Origin: Streptomyces nitrosporeus
Lineage (GTDB): Bacteria > Actinomycetota > Actinomycetes > Streptomycetales > Streptomycetaceae
NCBI RefSeq assembly: GCF_008704555.1
Contig: NZ_CP023702.1
Span: 6,866,001 to 6,930,000, forward strand
Direction of reading: 5' to 3'
DNA: 64,000 nucleotides
Part shown: in pieces, positions 26,386 through 34,378 of the stretch
Layout of the letters: each line of letters starts with the position of its first letter
Numbering within the stretch: the stretch's first letter is position 1
The notes under the pieces: model-generated
Told to the model about the DNA's origin: nothing
What the model saw: only the letters and a program-made list of their open reading frames with translations
Database searches by the model: none
Position numbers and translations under genes: made by a program

Positions 26386-27167
26386 TCAGGAGGTCTTCAT
26401 CGTGCCGCCGTCGATGACGAAGTCTGCGCCCGTGATGTGGCCGGCCGCCTCGGACAGGAGGAAGCCGACCAGGGCGGCGACCTCCTCGGCTTCCATGAGA
26501 CGGCCGGTGGTGAGGCCAAGGGTTTCCGGCATCCGCTCCAGACGGTTTGCGAGTTCGGTGCCGGCCGCGGCAGCGAACTCGCCGCCGAAGCCTTCCGACG
26601 CCTCCCACACCGAGGTACGTACGACTTGGGGGAGACGGTATCGGCCCGCACGCCGCGGGGCCCGGACCCTTCCGCCAGGGATTTGCCCGGCGAGGTCAGC
26701 GCCGCCTTGGCCGCACTGCAGGCCACAGGGCTCGCGGCGGGCGTCCGGGAGGCGATGGAGGAGATGCTGGTCACCGCACCGCGGTTCTTCATCATGCTGG
26801 GCAGTGCGGCCCGGCCGGCACCGACGGCGGTCAACAGGTTGGTGTTGAGGGCGTGTTCCCACTCGATGTCCTCGGTGTCCAGAAAACCGGCCGGACGCAT
26901 GCCGTCATCTCCCCCGACGTTGTCCACCAGCAGATCCATGCCGCCGAGCTGCCGGGGGGCGCTGTCCATGAGGGTGGTGGCGCCCTCGGGCCTGCTCAGG
27001 TCCGTCGCCACCGCGAACGCTCCCGCCTCCTCAAGGGCCGGTGTGACCGCGCGGGCGGCGCCCACGGCATGGACCCCCTCACCGGCGAGTGTGCGCACCA
27101 CGGCCACCCCGATGCCTCTGCCGGCGCCCGTGACGACGGCCCTCCTGTACGTGAGGTGAAGATCCAT
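26386..27167 (-). pseudogene. Frameshifted SDR oxidoreductase
   Basis: An SDR gene begins with ATG at 27167 (MDLHLTYRRAVVTGAGRGIG) and runs in one frame to about 26645 (GVRADTVSPK). It continues in another frame from VVRTSVWEASEGFGGEF to the normal C-terminus (GADFVIDGGTMKTS, stop at 26386). One indel near 26640 breaks it. Tyr of the YxxxK motif also reads C (ACSAAK). Either a pseudogene or a sequencing error. Convergent with the PPTase gene. Confidence 0.8.
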
Positions 27168-27232
27168 GGTGTTCCCGTCATCAGCCGGTTCGTTACCGAG
27201 CGGGTCTGCGGGGCTGCGGCTTTGAGGACTGG

Positions 27233-28402
27233 TCAGGGCTGCGGTGCCTGTCCCAGGCAGCGGTAGAGGTACGCGGCGGAGGCCAGCGTCATGTGGTGGT
27301 GCCAGCCGGGGAAGGAACGTCCCTCGAAATCCAGGAACCCGAGGTTGTCCCGGAGGCACTGAACGGTGGCATCCGTCAACGCGGAGCGTTGAGCGAGAGC
27401 GTGGATGGCAGGGGGCGGCGCGTCGCGGAGCGAGGTCACCCAGAACCGGCACGGTCGCTGCCGGACGGCCGGAATCTCCGCGACGAGCCTGTGCACCGGC
27501 CGGGCCGCTGCCCGGCCGGTTCCGGGGGAGGGGAAGCGAACCAGGGCGGAGCGCAGACGTCTGCCCCCGCCGTGTGCGGCCGGCTCCTCCCGGAAACGGT
27601 CCTGCAGGATGCCGGCGGCGGTGCTTGTGCGCAGTGTCGTACGGGCGGAGTCGTGGCTGCCTTCGCGAGTGACGTCGAACGGCTGATGAGGCGCCACCCC
27701 GATCACGAAGTCCCGTCCCGCACGGCTGAGTTGTGAGGCCAGCTGGTCAGGGTGGCGGCTGGGACCGAGTCCGTGGAGGAGAGGAGCGGACCCGGCCCCC
27801 TGGCCCCTCGCGGACTCAGCCATCATCTCCAGCGTGAGTGCCCATGCGGGGCGAGGGGTCACCTCGCGCGGGATCTTCGCACGACTGCGGCGCTCGGGGT
27901 CGCCACACCAGCTGTCGTTCAGCATCAGCTTCCAGTCGACCGGAATGCTCCTACGGCTGTCCGTGAGGAAGAGGGCGATGCCGACCTGGCAGTTGATGTG
28001 CCGACCGCTCTCGGGCACCAGGTGCTGCTGCAGCCCCACGGACTGGGTGCCTCCCCTGGGCAGCAGTACCACTCCGGTCGTCCAGACGGCGTCGGGCATC
28101 AAGCCGGCTGCCAGGTGGGCGATCTGCCGACGGGGCGACCTCCAGTCCCAGGGACTGGAGGTGATGAACTGCTGCAGGGACTGGGAGGCGCTCGACGGCA
28201 GGGCCAGCCTGCCGGCCATGCGCCGCCGCGACTTGTGCCCAGGCGTGGCCAGGAGGCATCGGAGATAGACGGTCGCCCACCTGCGTTGGTCCCTGCGCGG
28301 CAGCATCCCGAAGATCCGCTCGCTGTACGCGGAGAGACTGTCGAGGTCCACGCGCTCTGACGGCGACTGTGGGGCGAAGACGGCTTCGGCTGACGTGCTC
28401 AT
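27233..28402 (-). CDS. IS701-transposase-like protein without catalytic residues
   Basis: 389 residues from the ATG at 28402 with GAGGAGGGG upstream. It aligns in pattern with IS701 DDE transposases: PSSASQSLQQFITSSPWDW, PRGGTQSVGLQQ, GRHINCQVGIALF, IPVDWKLML, GFLDFEGRSFPGWHHHMTL. The first catalytic motif (usually DDTGF) reads TTGVVLLP, the second (usually ADAGYG) reads HGLGPS, and the helix with the catalytic Glu reads LTDATVQCLRDNLG. The frame is intact and has its own AT-rich operator (28454-28477). I infer a domesticated DNA-binding protein rather than an active transposase. Confidence 0.8.
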   Translation of the reverse strand: MSTSAEAVFAPQSPSERVDLDSLSAYSERIFGMLPRRDQRRWATVYLRCLLATPGHKSRRRMAGRLALPSSASQSLQQFITSSPWDWRSPRRQIAHLAAGLMPDAVWTTGVVLLPRGGTQSVGLQQHLVPESGRHINCQVGIALFLTDSRRSIPVDWKLMLNDSWCGDPERRSRAKIPREVTPRPAWALTLEMMAESARGQGAGSAPLLHGLGPSRHPDQLASQLSRAGRDFVIGVAPHQPFDVTREGSHDSARTTLRTSTAAGILQDRFREEPAAHGGGRRLRSALVRFPSPGTGRAAARPVHRLVAEIPAVRQRPCRFWVTSLRDAPPPAIHALAQRSALTDATVQCLRDNLGFLDFEGRSFPGWHHHMTLASAAYLYRCLGQAPQP

Positions 28403-28453
28403 GATTGGCCCCTCCTCGAACCGCACGGTAGCCGACGACGTTGGCGGCTTAAT

Positions 28454-28477
28454 AAACATAGCAATATTTTTCCTTTT
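28454..28477. promoter_or_regulatory. AT-rich receptor-site (ARE-like) motif, copy C
   Basis: AAACATAGCAATATTTTTCC then TTTT, 52 bp upstream of the IS701-like gene. Shares the core AACATA(A/G)CAATATTTTT with copy B (21416-21438) and is close to copy A (18847-18876). An AT-rich island in GC-rich surroundings. Confidence 0.65.
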
Positions 28478-29165
28478 TCGAGAAAGGTCCGCAGGTCGGG
28501 GAGGGGGCGGCCCCTGGCGGGCGTGGGCCGGGCGGGCGGGTCGTCGCCTGCGGCGCCCCGGGCCCGATCCTGGGGCCGGGTGGGGCTGACCAGGGAATTC
28601 GGCGGCGAGGAGGGGAGGGGTGCGCGGGTGGGGCTCGCGCGAGGGCCGCCGGCGGCGGCCGGAAACTGTGATGCATGTCGCTTTTTCTGTCATGGCCATG
28701 ATTGGTAGTCAGCTGCTGTCTGTCCGGAAGGCGTGTCGGGCGGAGTCTCTGCGGGGGCGGGGTGGCGGTTCGGTCGCGGTGCCGACCGGAGCGCCACAGG
28801 CCGGCGCCCCGCGGGCGTCCGGCGGCACGGCGGTGTGTGCGCCGACCGCGGATGCGGGGCCACCGGGGCGAGTTGACCAAATGCCGATGATCGCTTGCCC
28901 GCGAGTACTTCCGTGCGCGAACATACGCAGCGGCCAAGAGGGCGGGACGAGACGTCCTCAGGTGGCAAAGGGGCCCCGGCTGTCGCGCTCCGGGCGAGGA
29001 CTGATTCTTCTCGGAAGTGAAGCGTTGCCTGGCCACGCCGGTCGCTCTCGAACCTATGCCTGGGCCGGAGCCCCACAACAGGCGCCGAAATCGATCGGTC
29101 AACTACCTAGTGCAGCCCTGAAGATTACTCATGTTGCTGAGAGTGAAATTGCGGAGGTTGTTCTC
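28478..29165. other. Non-coding region upstream of the LuxR gene
   Basis: 688 bp between the divergent IS701-like and LuxR genes. No open frame shows coding character. AT-richer stretches near 29100-29165 (TCAACTACCTAGTG, GAAGATTACTCATG) probably hold the luxR promoter. Confidence 0.5.
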
Positions 29166-30509
29166 ATGAAGTTGCTGGAGAGGGAACGTCGGGTGCTCGG
29201 CAGAGAATCCGACCGCCAAGGCTTGGCGTCCGTACTTGACTCGGTCGTGGAGGGCCGCAACCGGCTCCTGGTGATCGAGGGCCAGGCGGGAACGGGAAAG
29301 ACGGTACTCCTGGCGGAGTTGATGAGATTGGCCGGCGACCGGGGGTTCTCCGTCGAGAGGGCAACGGGAATTTCCGGGCCGGCGGCACCGTCCGAGGACA
29401 TCCTGTTTCCGTCGGACCTTCCGAAACTGATCGTCGCGGACGGAGTCGAATCCGCCGACACCCTCATGATTGCCAGGCTGCGTGACACTCTTTGCCGGGC
29501 GACCGGGAGGGGAGTTCTCTGGGCTCTCGCGGTGCGCCCCGGGCGCGTGAGCGATCTCCTGAACCGTATGGACCCGGGTCCCCTTGTGGGAGTCACCAGG
29601 ATGCAACTGGGAAGACTTTCGCGGCGGCACTCGATCGAGCTGTGCGCCGAACTGTCCAAGGGGCAGCCGTCTTCGGAACTGGCCCGCCTCGTGGAGACTG
29701 CGAGTGGGAATCCGCTTCTGGTGACAGAGCTGGTCAGGGGGCTGGTCGAGGAGGGGGGCGTCGAAGTGGTCGACGGTGTCGCGCGGCTGCGATCCCCTCA
29801 ATTGCCGGAAAGGGTGAAGGTAGCCGTCCGGGGGCACCTGTCGCATCTGTCGGAGGGGAGCCGGCACGCACTGCGCGTTGCGGCAGTGCTGAACACGGTA
29901 CTCAGCCCCGCTCAGCTTTCTGCGCTTGCGGCGTTCCTCGGTAAGCCGACCGCCACGCTGATGCCACTGCTGGACGAGGCGCTCGAAGCGGGAATGCTGA
30001 TGGACGGGGAGGGGGCTCTGGTGTTCACCAGCTCTCTGCTCCGGCAGGTCGTTGCGGAATCCGTTCCCCGGCCCATGCGTCAAGCGCTCATGCACGAAGC
30101 CAGGATGCATCAGAAAAACGCAGGGGATACGTCCGACGGCTACTCATCCGTAAACCGGGAGGAGGTCCAGGGCGAAGTTCTGGAGTTGCGGAGGGGTAAC
30201 CAGGCGACTTCACCCGGTATGCGTATGCTGCTCAGCAGGCCCCTCCCTGTGCATACGGCCGTAGGGGCGAAGGAAGAGACGGTCTCTCATGCCTGCCAGA
30301 GCGAACTGACGCTGCGGGAGATCGAAGTGCTCCAATGCGTGGCCAAGGCCATGAGCAACCGCCAGATAGGGCGAAACCTCTCCATCACGGAAGGGACTGT
30401 GAAACGGCACATGAGAAACATCTTCAGGAAGCTCGATGCGACGTCGCGTATCGATGCGGTGAACAAGATGGGGTCATTCATTCCATCGGAGTCCCGATTC
30501 TGCTCCTGA
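29166..30509 (+). CDS. LuxR-family regulator with N-terminal ATPase domain (short LAL type)
   Basis: 447 residues from an ATG with GGAGG 8 nt upstream. N-terminal AAA-like domain: Walker A EGQAGTGKTVLL (about residue 37-48) and a Walker B-like LPKLIVADGVESA. The middle is helical. The C-terminus is a clear LuxR helix-turn-helix: LTLREIEVLQCVAKAMSNRQ, IGRNLSITEGTVKRHMRNIF. LAL regulators are normally 800-1000 residues; this one lacks the long TPR region, as in the shorter pathway-specific activators of secondary metabolism. Likely activator of the neighbouring genes. Confidence 0.92.
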   Translation: MKLLERERRVLGRESDRQGLASVLDSVVEGRNRLLVIEGQAGTGKTVLLAELMRLAGDRGFSVERATGISGPAAPSEDILFPSDLPKLIVADGVESADTLMIARLRDTLCRATGRGVLWALAVRPGRVSDLLNRMDPGPLVGVTRMQLGRLSRRHSIELCAELSKGQPSSELARLVETASGNPLLVTELVRGLVEEGGVEVVDGVARLRSPQLPERVKVAVRGHLSHLSEGSRHALRVAAVLNTVLSPAQLSALAAFLGKPTATLMPLLDEALEAGMLMDGEGALVFTSSLLRQVVAESVPRPMRQALMHEARMHQKNAGDTSDGYSSVNREEVQGEVLELRRGNQATSPGMRMLLSRPLPVHTAVGAKEETVSHACQSELTLREIEVLQCVAKAMSNRQIGRNLSITEGTVKRHMRNIFRKLDATSRIDAVNKMGSFIPSESRFCS

Positions 30510-30549
30510 TCGCAGGAATTTGGAACGGCCCGCCTGTTCCTTGAGGTTC

Positions 30550-30735
30550 CTCAGGGCTGTCCCGCTCTTCCCGACGGGTCCGCGACGACAGCTACGGCAC
30601 ACCTCACCGCGTTGCCGGAACCTCCGCGTACTCTCCTGGCGGCCTCGCCCGGGCTGCCCCCGTACGTACGCGGACGCCTCTTCGCCGTGCGAGGCACCGC
30701 ATCTGACACCGCGTGCTGATCCACCCGGAAGGCCG
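30550..30735. mobile_element. MITE-like element, copy 2 (degenerate)
   Basis: Same orientation as the copy at 15199-15395. Shared blocks include CTCAGGGCT at the left end, CTCTTCCCG, AGCTACGGCAC, CGTTGCCGGAAC, and ACCGCATCTGAC near the right end. The internal hairpin is eroded to a GTACGTAC core, and the right inverted repeat is poorly kept. Lies just after the LuxR stop and against an IS30 remnant. Confidence 0.6.
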
Positions 30736-31835
30736 AGGCGCCCTCGTGGGGAAGTACTGGCAGAGGAGGCCGCTGGTGTTTCCGTTCGAGCCTCGTTGCC
30801 AGGGGCCGGCCGGGGAGCAGAAGTGGACCGGGACGTCGGGGGGCGATGGCGGAGGCGCCGTGGCTGCCCATCTCGCTTCCCCGGTCCCGGGTCAGCGATC
30901 GTCGCAGGTGTGCGAGCAGGAACAGGGCCTGGAGGGTGGTGGCCAGAGCGTCCCGGACGTTCTCGGTGCCGTGGCCGCCGGGCAGGCGCAGGAGCATGAC
31001 GTAGTGGGCGGCGCGCTCGACCCGGGGCCGACGGCCGGTTTCCCGTCCTTGCCGATGACGAGTTCGCCCTCCCCGTAGCCGGGACGGCCCTGGATCTTTC
31101 AACTGACTTCGATCCCCGCCCTCTCGCCCTCCCCGTGGCCGGGGACGGCCCGGTCCTTCGCCTCCGTCGGGCGGTCGCTGCTCATGGCCATCGAGGTGGC
31201 GGACCGCAGCCGGCGCGGCTGGGCCCGGCGGCGCGGTTCGCGCCCGCGGCGCGGTTCGCCCCCGCCCCTGGACGTCGAGGGCCTGGCAGACGGTCTCGTG
31301 GACCACATGCGTCTCCGGCTGCTGGGGAACTGCGCCCGCAGAGCCCGGCAGATCCGTCCCGGGCTCCGTCGAATGTCCAGGTGGTTCTGGACGAGGTCCC
31401 ACGGCCTGGGGTTCCGGTCCGTCTTCCCGGGTTCAGGGCGGGGCCGGCGGGTATGGGCGCCGGCCTGGGCGGTGTGCCGCCGGTACCGGCCGTTGCCCGG
31501 GTGTGGGGCCGGTCGCGGCGGACCTCCCGGCCGGCCGTGGGCGGACCGCGGACCGACGCGGACGCGATCGCACGGGACGCTGCCTCCTTCCGTAGCCGGC
31601 CGGAGGTGTGGACGCGGCCGGTCTCCCGCGGACAACGCGAGGGACCGGGCGAAGGTGCCACCGCGTCGGCCGGTGGCGCCCCGGCACACCCGCAGGCCCT
31701 GAACCGGGGTGTCGCGACGATCTCCAAAGCTCAAGGTGATCGGCGGGCCGTTCCGCCATGGCCGTCCCGGGACACGGGGCACGTGGCAGGCGTCCGTGAT
31801 GCGTGACATCCGGTCGGAGACCGGGAAGCACCGGT
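30730..31835 (-). pseudogene. Decayed IS30-family transposase
   Basis: Minus-strand fragments in IS30 order: GRYRRHTAQAGAHTRR, then SPGRICRALRAQFP, HVVHETVCQALDVQGRG, SDRPTEAKDRAVPGHGEG, GELVIGKDGKPAVGP, RAAHYVMLLRLPGGHG, LRRSLTRDRGSEMGSH and, last, QRGSNGNTSGLLCQYFP. They lie in different frames with stops between them. The GHGEG block is duplicated about 50 bp apart. Non-functional. Ends are approximate. Confidence 0.8.
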
Positions 31836-32359
31836 CCGGCGGTGTCCTCAGGTCCGGCGGTCGGCTCGTCGATGTGCGGGCTGGCGGGAAGCGGCGGGAA
31901 GACTGTCGTGCCGCAGTGTCATTGCCGCAGGGTTCACGAGGCGACGCCGACGCCGGCCCGGAGTGGCCGATGTCCGGCCCCGTCCCCGGCCCGCGACGGC
32001 TGCGCGTTGCTGTCCGTAGGGAGCCACGAGGGCCTTGAGCCCCGGCGGGACCACCCGGATCCGTGGCCGTGTCGTGCTGCCCGGCCACATCGACGGCCGG
32101 GGCCGGGCAGTCGCCCGGGAACCCCCGCCCGTACCGCCGTCGTTCATCGCGGTGGCCTCGACCGCGCGGCACCAGGCCGGGGGCTGCGAGCGGCGTGAGC
32201 ACGGTGAAAGCGGCGACTCCGCCGCGTATGCGCTCGTTGGCGTACGTCAGGAGTGAAGCAGAGCCCGTCCGGCGGCGTGCCCGGACGTCTTCCGGCTCTC
32301 CTCCGAGGAGACCCGGCGCACCGCTCGACGGACGAGCACAAAGCGGTGCACGCACTCGC
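31836..32359. other. Intergenic region, no gene recognised
   Basis: About 520 bp between the IS30 remnant and the DUF2306 gene. Open frames exist on both strands but none has family resemblance or a ribosome site. Possibly older IS-derived sequence. Confidence 0.4.
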
Positions 32360-33073
32360 TCAGCTCCGGCGACCCGGAACGGGGCGCCGCTTCTTCTTGG
32401 GCCGCAGCAAATACCATTCCACGAACAGCAGATGGCCGAGGACCGCACCCCAGGTGGCGCTCGCGTACGCCTGTTCGTAACTCATCCCGGTCTCCACGAG
32501 GATGATGTTGAGCGGGCGCAGCGTGACGGTGGAGGTGGTCATGGCGACGTTTCTCAGCATCCACTTCCGGTGCTCGCCGAACTTTCGCTGCCGCGCCGTG
32601 CGGTAACCGCAGATCATGGTGATGATCCAGCACGCGTCCATGGCCAGCAGGGCCAGACGGACGTCGGGGCCGCTGACGGTGAGCAGCGCGGCAGGGATGG
32701 CCAGGGCCGCGGAGGGAAAGACGCCGGCGAAGAAGTACCAGCGTCCGACAATGCGGTGGGCCCGGGGATGGCGGGCTCTGAACCACGGCCAGACCTGAAT
32801 CCAGGCGAGCACGATGGAGACCACCGCCGTGTAGATGTGCGTAATGAACAGCGGATAGTGCCAGGGGAGGTCGGTACGTATTCCGAGCCGGCTGATCGAG
32901 GGGTCAAGAGTGAGATAGCGGTATATGCCGAAAACGGCGAATCCGACGCAATAAACGGCGAGGAATCCCACCCACGTAAGCTCTCGGCGGCCGGGCTTCG
33001 GGACCGAGGGCTTCGGAGGTGCTGCCGGTGGATGTTCTGCTTCCTCCGTCAAGATTTCACGAACACTGTCCAT
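32360..33073 (-). CDS. DUF2306 membrane protein
   Basis: 237 residues from the ATG at 33073 (GAAAGGTGATCCC before it); an in-frame ATG lies 15 nt upstream. A proline-rich cytosolic N-terminus is followed by about six hydrophobic segments (first LTWVGFLAVYCVGFAVFGIY) and histidines near helix ends (HIYTAVV, RAHRIVGRWYF), a pattern seen in this family. The C-terminus is basic (RPKKKRRPVP). Function unknown; His-bearing helices hint at a redox or heme role, which is speculation. Confidence 0.88.
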   Translation of the reverse strand: MDSVREILTEEAEHPPAAPPKPSVPKPGRRELTWVGFLAVYCVGFAVFGIYRYLTLDPSISRLGIRTDLPWHYPLFITHIYTAVVSIVLAWIQVWPWFRARHPRAHRIVGRWYFFAGVFPSAALAIPAALLTVSGPDVRLALLAMDACWIITMICGYRTARQRKFGEHRKWMLRNVAMTTSTVTLRPLNIILVETGMSYEQAYASATWGAVLGHLLFVEWYLLRPKKKRRPVPGRRS

Positions 33074-33183
33074 GGGATCACCTTTCATCGCCTCTGGTCT
33101 GCGAGAATCGCCTGCGCCCCCGGAGGGGTGGCGCCTGGAATTCTAGAAACCGTGAGGGAAGATGACAGAGGGCCTCCCCTTAT

Positions 33184-33216
33184 GTGGCATGCGAAGTGTC
33201 TCTTTAGTGGTATGCG
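33184..33216. promoter_or_regulatory. Direct repeat in the promoter region of the quinone oxidoreductase
   Basis: GTGGCATGCG (33184-33193) and GTGGTATGCG (33207-33216), 23 bp start to start, in the 266-bp divergent gap. Same-face direct repeats suit a tandem-binding activator. No known consensus matched. Confidence 0.4.
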
Positions 33217-33339
33217 GCGCCCCGGGCCGGAAGTTTTCATGCTCCTTTTGTTGCCTTCCGGTGGCCCGGCAGGGCGAGTAGCCTTCAATGTGAATCGCAT
33301 ACCGTCGGACGCATCTTTCATCAAGGGGAACGCCAGAGC

Positions 33340-34320
33340 ATGCGCATTGTTCGGTACCACGAATTCGGACCTTCGGGCGTTCTGCGAATCGAGCAAGCGC
33401 ACATACCGACGCCCGGGCCGGGCGACGTACTCGTGCGGGTCGAGGCTGTCGGCGTCGACCAGGCCGATGTGCAGCGGCGCCGTGGCGAACACCCCCTGTC
33501 CGTGCCGGTGTTGCCGGCCTGCCCTGCCGCGGACGCCGTCGGCACGGTCGAGGCGGTGGGCCCCGGCGTGCCCGGCGCACGGGTGGGGGAACGCGTGGTG
33601 GTCTGGAAGGCGCAGAACGCCTACGCGGACTACGTCACCGCTCCGGTGGAGCGGTGCATTCCTGTTCCGGACGGCCTGGACGCGGGGCAGGCCACGGTCG
33701 TCGGCTCGACCGGCCGTGTCGCCATACAGGTCGTCAATACCGGACAGCTGCGTGCGGGAGAGAGCGTTCTGGTCCACGGCGCGGCCGGCGCGGTGGGGCA
33801 TATGGCGCTGCAGATCGCCAAGGCGAGGGGGGCCCGCCCCGTCATCGCGACCGCGAGTTCCTCGGAGAAGCTGGACTTCGTCCGGTCCCTGGGGGCCGAT
33901 ATCGCGGTCGACTACAGCCGGGCCGACTGGACCCAGCATGTCGGCAAGGCGGTGGGGGACCGGGGCGTGGACGTCATCCTGAACGGAATCGGCGGGCAAC
34001 TGCTGGAGCGGGACGTCGAGTTGCTTGCCCCCTACGGTCGGCTCGTGTTCTACGGAGCGGCCGGTGACCCCACGGCGCGCCCCACTCTGTCGTTCCTGGA
34101 CGTCCTCGGCATGAAGTACGTCACCGGGTTCAGCATGGCCACGCTCCTTCGCCACCGGCCCGATCTCGCCGAAGCAGGCACGCGGCAACTCCTCGGCGTG
34201 GTCGCCACCGGAGACGTGCGACCGGTGGTCGCCGCGCGGGTCCCCCTTCTCGATGTCGCTCGTGCCCACGATCTGGTCGAGTCGCGCACCAGCTGCGGCC
34301 GTGTGGTGCTTGTGCCCTGA
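33340..34320 (+). CDS. Zinc-independent quinone oxidoreductase (MDR family)
   Basis: 326 residues. GroES-like N-terminal domain (MRIVRYHEFGPSGVLRIEQ) without catalytic zinc cysteines, then a Rossmann domain with VLVHGAAGAVGHMALQIAKA, the AAGAVG motif of NADPH quinone/enone reductases. In secondary metabolism such enzymes reduce quinones or enones. 58 bp upstream of the FAD monooxygenase and probably co-transcribed. Confidence 0.92.
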   Translation: MRIVRYHEFGPSGVLRIEQAHIPTPGPGDVLVRVEAVGVDQADVQRRRGEHPLSVPVLPACPAADAVGTVEAVGPGVPGARVGERVVVWKAQNAYADYVTAPVERCIPVPDGLDAGQATVVGSTGRVAIQVVNTGQLRAGESVLVHGAAGAVGHMALQIAKARGARPVIATASSSEKLDFVRSLGADIAVDYSRADWTQHVGKAVGDRGVDVILNGIGGQLLERDVELLAPYGRLVFYGAAGDPTARPTLSFLDVLGMKYVTGFSMATLLRHRPDLAEAGTRQLLGVVATGDVRPVVAARVPLLDVARAHDLVESRTSCGRVVLVP

Positions 34321-34378
34321 GGGAACCGGCCGAGACGAGACAAGCCGCAATCAAGCCTCCGACGGAGGAGAGGACACC

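Noticed and set aside
31099-32448. 449-codon minus-strand frame as a gene
   Set aside because: Contains scattered IS30 transposase motifs with frame changes; better explained as a decayed element.
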